Assembly (NCBI RefSeq): GCF_001421535.1
Contig: NZ_LMKN01000001.1
Span: 248,001 to 312,000, forward strand
Length of the DNA: 64,000 nt
Reading direction: 5' to 3'
Origin: Sphingomonas sp. Leaf20
GTDB taxonomy: Bacteria > Pseudomonadota > Alphaproteobacteria > Sphingomonadales > Sphingomonadaceae
Shown piece by piece: positions 17,042 through 24,198 of the stretch. The position numbers were made by a program, and so were the translations under genes. The notes under the pieces are model-generated. The model did no database searches. It saw only the letters and a list, made by a program, of their open reading frames with translations, and was not told where the DNA came from. Each line of letters starts with the position of its first letter. Position 1 is the stretch's first letter.

Positions 17042-17577
17042 ACCGGCTTCCACGTCCGTGCATCCTCGGCCGCGCGCAGCACCTCGTACGCCGCCTGCAC
17101 CCCCTGGAACCGCGTCGCGGCATCCTTGTCGCCGGGCCGAACATCGGGATGGTTGGCCTTCGCCATCCGCCGCCACGCCGCGCGGACGTCCTCGAACGTC
17201 GCATCGGGCTCGAGCTGCAGCACTTCCAGCGCGCGCATCTCGTCGCGCGACCGGCTGCCGTCACCCGATCCTGCCCAGGCATAATGTTTGGGGTCGGCAT
17301 ATCCGTCCGCCGTCCGCGTTTCCGCCGCCTCGCGCTCGGCGGCTTCCTCCGCGCTCAAGCCTTCGAAATAATTCCACCCGCGATTATACTCGCCTGCATG
17401 CTCCATGCAGAAATACCAGCGATCGGGGCTGTTCGGCGATTTCGGCGCGGGACAATTGCCGGGCTCGTTGCAACCATGCCGGTCGCACAGCCGCACCGTC
17501 GTCGCCTCGCTGCTCGAGCCATAGCCCCGCCACCGCGGAAAGCCCCAGTCGGACGTACGTGTCGTGCTTCGCGCCAT
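17038..17577 (-). CDS. J-domain co-chaperone with an N-terminal Cys/His cluster
   Basis: The product has 179 residues. The C-terminal 60 form a J domain with the invariant HPD (KANHPDVRPGD) that stimulates Hsp70/DnaK ATPase. The N-terminal part has C-x2-H-x-C-x5-C followed about 17 residues later by C-x2-H, a spacing that could hold zinc. There is no glycine/phenylalanine region or CTD client-binding domain, so it is a specialised type III J protein. It overlaps the ferredoxin-like gene downstream, which hints at a role in Fe-S protein handling. The ATG at 17577 gives the first conserved residues. Confidence 0.85.
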   Translation of the reverse strand: MARSTTRTSDWGFPRWRGYGSSSEATTVRLCDRHGCNEPGNCPAPKSPNSPDRWYFCMEHAGEYNRGWNYFEGLSAEEAAEREAAETRTADGYADPKHYAWAGSGDGSRSRDEMRALEVLQLEPDATFEDVRAAWRRMAKANHPDVRPGDKDAATRFQGVQAAYEVLRAAEDARTWKPV

Positions 17578-17779
17578 AGCGGCCCGAGATAGGCGTCTGC
17601 GCCGACAACGCAACCACGCCCGTCCGCAATCTTGCCCTGCATCATCTACGGTCCAGCCACTTGACGCTTGAGTTGGCGTACCTTCATCGCGTATCAAGAT
17701 GAACATTTTGTCATCTGGCATGGGATGAAGCGTCCATTCCGGTCGCATCCCGGCTGACACCATAGCGACTGGAACACCG

Positions 17780-19360
17780 GTGACGTCACTCATCCCGAAG
17801 CTAACGACCTGGCGGGCAGATCTTCCGGCCTCGATCGTCGTCGCGCTCGTCGCATTGCCGCTGTGCCTCGGCGTTGCGCTTGCGTCAGGCGCACCCTTGT
17901 TCGCAGGGCTCATCTCGGGGATCGTCGGCGGTATCGCCGTCGGCCTCTTCTCGAAATCGCCGCTTTCGGTCAGCGGCCCCGCGGCGGGCCTGACGGTGAT
18001 CGTGCTCGCCGCGATCGAGAGCATGCCGAGCTATCAGATGTTCCTGCTCGCGGTCGTGCTCTCAGGTGTGCTCCAGCTCGCCTTCTCGCTGACCCGCGCC
18101 GGGATCCTCAGCGAATTCGTCCCCTCGTCGGTGATCACCGGCATGCTGGCGGCGATCGGCCTGATCCTCATCCTCAAGCAGATCCCGCATGCCGTCGGCT
18201 TTGACCGCGAGGCGGAGGGGATCTTCGAATTCAGTACCGCCAACGGCGCGAACACCTTCACGCGCATTCTCGACAGCCTGTCGGCGAGCACCACCCCCGG
18301 CGCGATCCTGATCGCCGGCATCAGCCTCGCCTTCCTGTTCTGGTGGGACGGCGCGAAGCCCAAGACCGGGCCACTGCGGTTCGTCCCGGGCCCGCTCGTC
18401 GTCGTGCTGATCGGCGTGATCGGCAACGTGCTCCTCGGCGCCCTCAAGCCTGAGTGGCAATTGCAGGCCACGCATCTCGTGCAGGTGCCCATCACGCAGC
18501 GGCTTTCCGAATTTCCGTCGCTCTTCACGCTGCCCGACTTCTCCGGGATCGGCCTCGGCATCGTCTGGACCACCGCGATCACGCTCGCGATCGTCGCCAG
18601 CCTCGAGTCGCTGCTGAGCGTCAAGGCCGTCGACGAGATCGACCCGCGGCGCCGCTCGACCGACAAGAACTGGGAATTGCTGGCGCAAGGCGGCGGCAAC
18701 ATCATCTCCGGCATGATCGGCGGGCTTCCCGTCACATCGGTGATCGTCCGGTCGTCGGCCAATGTCGACGCGAAGGCCGAGAGCAAGCTGTCGACGATGC
18801 TCCACGGCTTCTGGCTGCTGATCAGCGTGGCGTTGATCCCTGCCGTGCTGAACCTCATCCCGTTGTCGGCGCTGGCCGCGGTGCTGATCGCGACGGGCTA
18901 CAAGCTGACCAAGCCGAAGCTCTTCATCGAGCGCTACAAGCAGGGATGGACGCAGTTCATTCCGTTCGTCGTCACCGTCGTCGCGATCCTGTTCACCGAC
19001 CTGCTCGAGGGCATCATCATCGGCATCGTCGTCGGCTTCGTGTTCGTGATCGCGCGGAACTTTCGTACGGCCATCACCTTCGCCTGCGATGGCGACGACT
19101 GCCTCGTCCGCGCGCGCCGCAACCTGTACTTCATCCACAAATATGAACTGCAGAAGTCGCTCGACCGCGTGCCCGACAACACGCAGGTGCTGATCGACCT
19201 GTCCTCGACCAGCTATGTCGATCTCGACAATATCGACATCATCAACGCGTTCATCAAAGGCGCGGTCTATCGCGGCATCACGGTCAGCTTGCGCGGGGAC
19301 ATCGCCGGCAAGCGCGCCGCGCTGATCAACGCGCCATCGAGCGAGGTTCTTTACACATGA
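17780..19360 (+). CDS. SulP-family anion (probably bicarbonate) transporter
   Basis: The product has 526 residues with about 10-12 membrane helices. It starts with the SulP signature region (DLPASIVVALVALPLCLGVALASGAPLFAGL), has SGPAAGLTVIV, and ends in a short STAS domain (TQVLIDLSSTSYVDLDNID). SulP members carry sulfate, bicarbonate or other anions. The next gene is a beta-carbonic anhydrase that overlaps by 4 nt, which favours bicarbonate as the substrate. The start is GTG with only a weak ribosome-binding site. Confidence 0.9.
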   Translation: MTSLIPKLTTWRADLPASIVVALVALPLCLGVALASGAPLFAGLISGIVGGIAVGLFSKSPLSVSGPAAGLTVIVLAAIESMPSYQMFLLAVVLSGVLQLAFSLTRAGILSEFVPSSVITGMLAAIGLILILKQIPHAVGFDREAEGIFEFSTANGANTFTRILDSLSASTTPGAILIAGISLAFLFWWDGAKPKTGPLRFVPGPLVVVLIGVIGNVLLGALKPEWQLQATHLVQVPITQRLSEFPSLFTLPDFSGIGLGIVWTTAITLAIVASLESLLSVKAVDEIDPRRRSTDKNWELLAQGGGNIISGMIGGLPVTSVIVRSSANVDAKAESKLSTMLHGFWLLISVALIPAVLNLIPLSALAAVLIATGYKLTKPKLFIERYKQGWTQFIPFVVTVVAILFTDLLEGIIIGIVVGFVFVIARNFRTAITFACDGDDCLVRARRNLYFIHKYELQKSLDRVPDNTQVLIDLSSTSYVDLDNIDIINAFIKGAVYRGITVSLRGDIAGKRAALINAPSSEVLYT

Positions 19361-19995
19361 GACGCTACAAACAGCTCCTGCTCGCCAACAAGGCATGGGT
19401 CGCCGAGCTCACGGACGAGAACCCCGAATTCTTCAGCCGGCAGACGCTCGGCCAGCGCCCCGAGTTTCTCTGGATCGGCTGTTCGGACAGTCGCGTCAGC
19501 CCCGAACAGATGACGATGACCCAGCCGGGCGGGATGTTCATCCACCGCAACATCGCCAATCTCGTGAACGAACACGACCTGAACCTGATGTCGGTGCTGC
19601 AATATGCGGTCGACGTGCTGAAGGTGAAGCACGTGATCGTCTGCGGCCATCATGGCTGCGGCGGCATCAAGGGCGCGTTTCACGGCGGGACGGAAGGCCC
19701 GGTCAACGAGTGGCTCGATACCGCGCGTCAGGTGCTCGATGATCACCGCGACGAAATCGACGCGCAGCCCGACGCGGAGGCGAAGGTGAACCGTTTCGTC
19801 GAGGTCAACGTGCGCGACCAGCTGGTTCGCCTTGCCCGGACCAAGACGGTGCAGGACGCGTTCGCCAGCGGCCAGGAACTCGCGCTTCACGGATGGGTCT
19901 ACGACATGCGCGACGGCCATATCAAACCGCTGATGGAGATCGCGTCGGATACGGTGCTCGACGAGATCGGCCGTCCGGCCAAGGTCCTCGTCTAA
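19357..19995 (+). CDS. can: Beta-class carbonic anhydrase
   Basis: It interconverts CO2 and bicarbonate. In the 212 residues the zinc ligands are Cys42 (GCSDSRVSPE), His98 and Cys101 (GHHGCGG), with the Asp44-Arg46 catalytic dyad also present. It has no signal peptide, so it is cytoplasmic. Its ATG overlaps the TGA of the SulP gene (ATGA), making a transporter-enzyme pair that would hydrate or dehydrate the carried inorganic carbon at the membrane. Confidence 0.95.
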   Translation: MRRYKQLLLANKAWVAELTDENPEFFSRQTLGQRPEFLWIGCSDSRVSPEQMTMTQPGGMFIHRNIANLVNEHDLNLMSVLQYAVDVLKVKHVIVCGHHGCGGIKGAFHGGTEGPVNEWLDTARQVLDDHRDEIDAQPDAEAKVNRFVEVNVRDQLVRLARTKTVQDAFASGQELALHGWVYDMRDGHIKPLMEIASDTVLDEIGRPAKVLV

Positions 19996-20070
19996 CGGCG
20001 CCGCTGTCGCTCCGACCGGGCGACGGCGGCCCTGCCCCACGCCGCTGGCCGGGGCAATGCGGGAAACGGT

Positions 20071-20459
20071 GCCAGAGGGTCTGTAAGCCGGGTTCTGTCC
20101 ATTCCCGATCCTTCGATACGGAAGTTAGGCGACCATTCCTCTAGGACGACGGTTGCCCGTCGCCTCAAGCAATCAACCCGGGTGACGAGCTGAAACGAAG
20201 CCCATGCGCCACCCCTATTCGATCTTGCTCCCGGTGGGGTTTGCCGTGCCGCCCCTGTTACCAGGCGCGCGGTGCGCTCTTACCGCACCCTTTCACTCTG
20301 ACCGCCCCGGCTTGCGCCGAGGGTTGGCCGTCTGCTCTCTGTGGCACTGTCCCTGGGGTCGCCCCCGCCGGGCGTTACCCGGCACCGTCGTTTCGCGGAG
20401 CCCGGACTTTCCTCGCGGATGCCATTACAACACCCCCGCGGCCGCCCGACCCTCTGGCG
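20071..20459 (-). ncRNA. rnpB: RNase P RNA (M1 RNA)
   Basis: The minus strand shows the universal core GAGGAAAGTCCGGGCTCC near the 5' part, the AGAGAGCAGACGGCC region, and the 3' ACAGAACCCGGCTTACAG. The ends form helix P1 through GCCAGAGGGTC and GACCCTCTGGC, which fixes the limits at about 20459 and 20071. The length of about 390 nt is normal for A-type RNase P RNA. It processes tRNA 5' ends. The 5' end lies only about 10 nt after the amidase stop codon. Confidence 0.95.
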
Positions 20460-20468
20460 CGACGATCC

Positions 20469-21158
20469 CTAATCGTCACCCATCGGTTTGGGAAGCAGCA
20501 AAGCGAGCAGGATGCAGCGGCATTCGGCATCGATCTCGCCATCGACCAGTTCGGGTCGGAAACGCCGCTGGAACGCCATGATCGCCGCCATCCGGTTTTC
20601 GACATCATAGCCGAAGCGTTCGAGCGCAAGGCAGAAGCCCGCCTCGGTCCAGCCCGGATCCATCAGGTTCTTCGTCGGCCGCGGCAAGGCGAGGCGGCGG
20701 CGCGCGAGTTCATGCCACGGGAACAGCTCGCCGGGGTCGCGCTTGCGCGTCGGCGCGATGTCCGAATGGCCGACGATGTTGCCGCGCGTAATCTCGTGCC
20801 GGTCCTTGATCGCCGCGACGAGTGGAAGCAACGCGGCGATCTGCTCGGCGGGAAACGGGCGATAGCCGAATTCATGGCCCGGATTGACGATCTCGATGCC
20901 GATGCTCGCCGAATTCACGTCGTCGATGTCGCGCCAGTGCGAGCGCCCCGCATGCCAGGCGCGCTTGTCCTCGGCCACCATCCGCAACACGGTGCCGTCC
21001 TCGTCGATCAGATAATGCGACGAGACCTTGGCGTCGGGATCGCGCAACCGGGCGATCGCCGACGGGCCGTCCTGCATCCCGGTATAGTGCAGCACGATCA
21101 TGCTGATAGGCAGCGTGCGATCGTCGAAATTCGGTGACGGCGTCTCGATGATCGTCAA
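20469..21158 (-). CDS. AmiD-like N-acetylmuramoyl-L-alanine amidase
   Basis: A zinc amidase_2 domain that cleaves the amide bond between muramic acid and the stem peptide. Zinc-binding and catalytic blocks are MIVLHYTGM, SIGIEIVNPGHEFGY, and IVGHSDIAPTRKRDPGELFPW. A C-terminal peptidoglycan-binding-like helical region (about 170-229) follows. No signal peptide is seen, so it may act in cytoplasmic muropeptide recycling or be exported otherwise. The TTG at 21158 is preferred because GGAGGGG lies about 10 nt upstream. The ATG at 21179 directly abuts a perfect hairpin and has no usable ribosome-binding site. Confidence 0.88.
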   Translation of the reverse strand: MTIIETPSPNFDDRTLPISMIVLHYTGMQDGPSAIARLRDPDAKVSSHYLIDEDGTVLRMVAEDKRAWHAGRSHWRDIDDVNSASIGIEIVNPGHEFGYRPFPAEQIAALLPLVAAIKDRHEITRGNIVGHSDIAPTRKRDPGELFPWHELARRRLALPRPTKNLMDPGWTEAGFCLALERFGYDVENRMAAIMAFQRRFRPELVDGEIDAECRCILLALLLPKPMGDD

Positions 21159-21180
21159 GCGAGCTTCCCCTCCAGCCATG

Positions 21181-21208
21181 GCAAGCGGGCAGCATGCAGC
21201 CCGCTTGC
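21181..21208. promoter_or_regulatory. Perfect 10-bp hairpin between cheR and the amidase gene
   Basis: GCAAGCGGGC and GCCCGCTTGC flank an 8-nt loop (AGCATGCA) that is itself palindromic. It lies downstream of the che operon and one base from the upstream ATG of the amidase frame. Without a T-run it is not a canonical terminator; it could be a rho-dependent or processing signal. Confidence 0.6.
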
Positions 21209-21302
21209 GTCGGCAATAGCGTCAACCGATCGCCGGCGTAATAGCGGAAAAGCCATCCGCCACCACCGGATGCGAGCCAGGCGACGCTGGCACTGGTCCG
21301 GC

Positions 21303-22184
21303 TCAGGCGGCAGCGCGACCGGCGGTCAGCGTGGTCGACCCGGGGGGCGGCGTCTCGTAGAACCCGCGAAAGCGCTTGCTCGGCTCGAACGCCGACGTCT
21401 GGCCGATCACCGTCTCGCCCGCCCCCATGACGAGCAGCCCGCCCGGACGCAACGCCCGCGCGATCGTCGCGAACACGCATCGTTTCGTATCGGCGGCAAG
21501 GTACAACAGGACGTTGCGGCACAGCACGACATCGAACTGCCCCGACGGCGCCGGATCCGCGACGAGGTTGAGGCGCCGAAACGTCACCATCTTGACCAGC
21601 TCCGGCTTGGCGACCCAGTCGCTGCCATCGCCGTCGAACCACCGCATCATCCGCCGGATCGGCAGGCCGCGCTGGATCTCGAACTGCGTGAACCGCCCGG
21701 CACGCGCGCGCGCGATCGCCGCTGCAGAGACATCGGTCGCGACGATCTCGGGTATCGGCGCGCCGGTCTGCTCGTGACGCTCGGCGAACAGCATCGCCAG
21801 CGACAGCGGCTCCTGACCCGTCGCGCAGCCCGCGCTCCAGATACGGACCGCGCGCCCCTTCGCCTCCGCGTCGGCGATCGCCTCGACGAGCGATTCGAAC
21901 ACCAGCGCATCGCGGTAGAACGAGGTCTCCTGGTTGAGCAGCGCATCGACGATGCGGTCGCCGATGACCCGGTCGCTGCCCTCGAGCAGCTGCGTGACGA
22001 GCTGGTCGAGCGTGTCGAGCTTGCGATCGCGCAGCAACGGTTTCAACGCGGTGTCGAGCCGCCACGAGCGATAGGCCGAGATCTGCTGGCCGGTACGCGC
22101 TTCGAGCAGCGCGGTGAGGACGTTGGTCGCAATCTGCGACACCGGGCTTGCCTCGGATCGGCTGGCGGGTGGTCCGGACATCAT
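21303..22184 (-). CDS. cheR: Chemotaxis protein methyltransferase CheR
   Basis: It methylates glutamates of methyl-accepting chemotaxis receptors using S-adenosylmethionine. The 293 residues have the CheR N-terminal helices, the QETSFYRD substrate block, the SAM motif IWSAGCATGQE and the VLCRNVLLYL strand. There is no C-terminal TPR or pentapeptide-binding addition. Its ATG overlaps the TGA of cheB by 4 nt; a second ATG immediately follows. It is the last gene of the che operon. Confidence 0.95.
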   Translation of the reverse strand: MMSGPPASRSEASPVSQIATNVLTALLEARTGQQISAYRSWRLDTALKPLLRDRKLDTLDQLVTQLLEGSDRVIGDRIVDALLNQETSFYRDALVFESLVEAIADAEAKGRAVRIWSAGCATGQEPLSLAMLFAERHEQTGAPIPEIVATDVSAAAIARARAGRFTQFEIQRGLPIRRMMRWFDGDGSDWVAKPELVKMVTFRRLNLVADPAPSGQFDVVLCRNVLLYLAADTKRCVFATIARALRPGGLLVMGAGETVIGQTSAFEPSKRFRGFYETPPPGSTTLTAGRAAA

Positions 22185-23308
22185 GGCCGACGCCGCATCG
22201 CGACGAGGCGGCCGATCGCATCGGGCGCAAGGACGGCGTCGGCGAGTCCCGCAGCGACCACGGCACCCGGCATACCCCAGACTACCGAGCTCGCCTGATC
22301 CTGCGCGAGGATACAGCCGCCCGCATCGCGAACATGTTGCGCCCCCTCCGCCCCATCGCGCCCCATGCCGCTCAGCATGATCGCGAGCGCGCGCGAACCA
22401 AACACCTCTGCGACCGATCGCAGCATCGGATCCACCGAAGGCAGGCATCCATTCGCAACCGGCTCGTGCAGCAGCCGGATCGCCGCGCCGCTGCCGGGCA
22501 GCGTGACGCACCGCAGATGCGCGTCGCCGGGGGCGACGATCAATCGGCCGGGACGGATGCGCAGGCGATCCGTCGCCACGTCGCATGGCCGCCCCGACAA
22601 CACCGCCAGCTGCGCCGCGAAATAGGGCATGAACGATGCGGGCAGATGCTGGGTGATCAGGATCGGCAGGCGGAACGATACCGGCAAGGCGCGCAGGAGC
22701 GCGCTGAGTGCGTGGATCCCCCCCGTCGACGCACCGATCGCGACAATGTCATAGTCATCCGACGATCCGGGGCGCTCGGTCGGCTCATTGGTGCTCGTCG
22801 CGAGGCGAGGGCTGACGCCCGACCGGCTCGTCGGTCGCAGCGACAGCGGCGGGGGCGTGTCGGCGATCGTTTCGGACAAGCGTTCGAGCGTCTCGACCAG
22901 TGCGCTGGCGAACCGTCCCGACATCCCCGTCGCGCCGGGCTTGACCAGCGTTTCGGCCGCGCCCAGCGCGAGCGCCTGGACCGCGGCGACGCCGCCCTCG
23001 GTCGCGGACGACGATACGATCACGACCTTGGCCCCGGCACCCGCCTCGATCAGGTCGGGCAAGGCGGTGAGGCCGTCGACGCCGGGCATCTCGATATCGA
23101 GCAGGATGAAATCCACGCTCGCGCCGCTGAGGAACTGCAGCGCGGCCGCGGCATTGGCGACGGCGCCGACCACAGAAAACTGTTCGCTCGCGTCGACCAG
23201 CCGCGCCATCACCGCGCGGGCCACGACCGAGTCATCGACGATCAGGACTCGCGACGCCCGGTCCACCGGCGCCTTGAGCACAGGCGTGAAGGGCAGCGAA
23301 ACGGCCAC
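22181..23308 (-). CDS. cheB: Chemotaxis methylesterase CheB
   Basis: A response regulator that removes receptor methyl groups. The 375 residues hold a receiver domain (about 18-140) with the phospho-acceptor in FILLDIEMPGVDG, then the esterase domain with catalytic Ser in AIGASTGG, His in ITQHLP, and Asp in LSGMGRDGAEG. Phosphorylation by CheA activates it. It overlaps cheR and follows cheY by 16 nt. Confidence 0.95.
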   Translation of the reverse strand: MAVSLPFTPVLKAPVDRASRVLIVDDSVVARAVMARLVDASEQFSVVGAVANAAAALQFLSGASVDFILLDIEMPGVDGLTALPDLIEAGAGAKVVIVSSSATEGGVAAVQALALGAAETLVKPGATGMSGRFASALVETLERLSETIADTPPPLSLRPTSRSGVSPRLATSTNEPTERPGSSDDYDIVAIGASTGGIHALSALLRALPVSFRLPILITQHLPASFMPYFAAQLAVLSGRPCDVATDRLRIRPGRLIVAPGDAHLRCVTLPGSGAAIRLLHEPVANGCLPSVDPMLRSVAEVFGSRALAIMLSGMGRDGAEGAQHVRDAGGCILAQDQASSVVWGMPGAVVAAGLADAVLAPDAIGRLVAMRRRP

Positions 23309-23324
23309 GGCGTCGCCTCCCCGA

Positions 23325-23690
23325 TCAGGCCATGCCGACGATTTGCAGCTTGGACTCGAGCGTATCGCGATCGAAGGGCTTCATCACATATTCGTCGGCA
23401 CCCGCCTCGATTGCGGCGCGGATATACGCCATGCCGTTCTCCGTCGTGCAGAACACCACCTTCGGCCGATGGCTCAGATCGCTCAGCCGCAGCGCACGCA
23501 GGAAATCCATCCCGCTCATCACGGGCATGTTCCAGTCGAGCAGAATCACGTCGGGCACGGACGCCATGCACGCTTCGAGCGCCTCGCGACCGTCACAGGC
23601 CTCGCTGACGGTAAAGTTGAGCGTCTCGAGGATATGGCGTGCGACCTTGCGGATCACCTTAGAATCATCGACGACAAGACAGGTCTTCAT
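23325..23690 (-). CDS. cheY: Single-domain chemotaxis response regulator CheY
   Basis: A 121-residue receiver domain that carries CheA phosphate to the flagellar switch or another target. The acidic pocket is VVDDS, the phospho-Asp is in ILLDWNMPVMSG, the switch Thr is in FCTTENG and the conserved Lys is in VMKPFD. ATG 23690 begins MKTCLVVDDSK. The 76-bp gap upstream contains a 14-bp motif shared with the cheA upstream region. Confidence 0.94.
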   Translation of the reverse strand: MKTCLVVDDSKVIRKVARHILETLNFTVSEACDGREALEACMASVPDVILLDWNMPVMSGMDFLRALRLSDLSHRPKVVFCTTENGMAYIRAAIEAGADEYVMKPFDRDTLESKLQIVGMA

Positions 23691-23746
23691 GGAAAGCCTT
23701 CCAGGGGTGATCGTGACGCCAGTCTTAGCCGGCAAAGCGTAAGGAC

Positions 23747-23760
23747 GGGGTTAAGGCGCC
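23747..23760 (-). promoter_or_regulatory. 14-bp motif upstream of cheY, shared with the cheA region
   Basis: GGCGCCTTAACCCC (minus strand) occurs here, 57 bp before cheY, and again at 26588-26601 before cheA. It contains TTAACC, a CtrA half-site sequence. A full TTAA-N7-TTAA pair is not present at this copy. Confidence 0.5.
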
Positions 23761-23766
23761 CGGGCG

Positions 23767-24198
23767 TCAGGCGGCGGATTGCAGCGCGGACACCGGCAGG
23801 ATCGTCGCGAGGTCGAGCACCAGCAACGGCTCGCCATCCCGTTCGACGAGCCCGGTCGCGGCACTTGCCCAGCCATGGTTGAGCGCGAGCCCGGACGACA
23901 ATGGCAGGCGTTCGAACGGCGCGACGTCCTCGAGCGAATCGACCAGGATCGCGTAATGATGGCCATCGACCTGCGTGATGACCGCGCGTCGTGCCGCGTC
24001 GGGCGTCGGCGCGAGACCCAGTGCCGTGCCGGTGTCGATCACCGTCACCACCCGGCTGCGCAAGGCGGCGAGCCCGCGCACCGACGGTTCGGCGAGCGGG
24101 ACCGCGACGACATCACCGATATCGACGACCAATGCGACCTGGTCGGCAGGAATCGCGACGCCGCGCCCCGCGATATGCGCGATCAGAAACAGTTCCAT
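23767..24198 (-). CDS. cheW: Chemotaxis coupling protein CheW
   Basis: A 143-residue scaffold linking receptors to CheA. The CheW fold is visible as FLIAHIAGRGVAIPADQV, then VRGLAALRSRVVTVIDTGTALGL, and the ending VLDLATIL. Its ATG shares one base with the cheA stop (TGATG), so the two are coupled. An in-frame ATG at 24234 lies within cheA and is rejected. Confidence 0.92.
   Translation of the reverse strand: MELFLIAHIAGRGVAIPADQVALVVDIGDVVAVPLAEPSVRGLAALRSRVVTVIDTGTALGLAPTPDAARRAVITQVDGHHYAILVDSLEDVAPFERLPLSSGLALNHGWASAATGLVERDGEPLLVLDLATILPVSALQSAA

Noticed and set aside
23691..23766. A full CtrA TTAA-N7-TTAA site before cheY
   Set aside because: Only one TTAA half-site is present at this copy; the partner half is missing, so only the shared 14-mer is kept.
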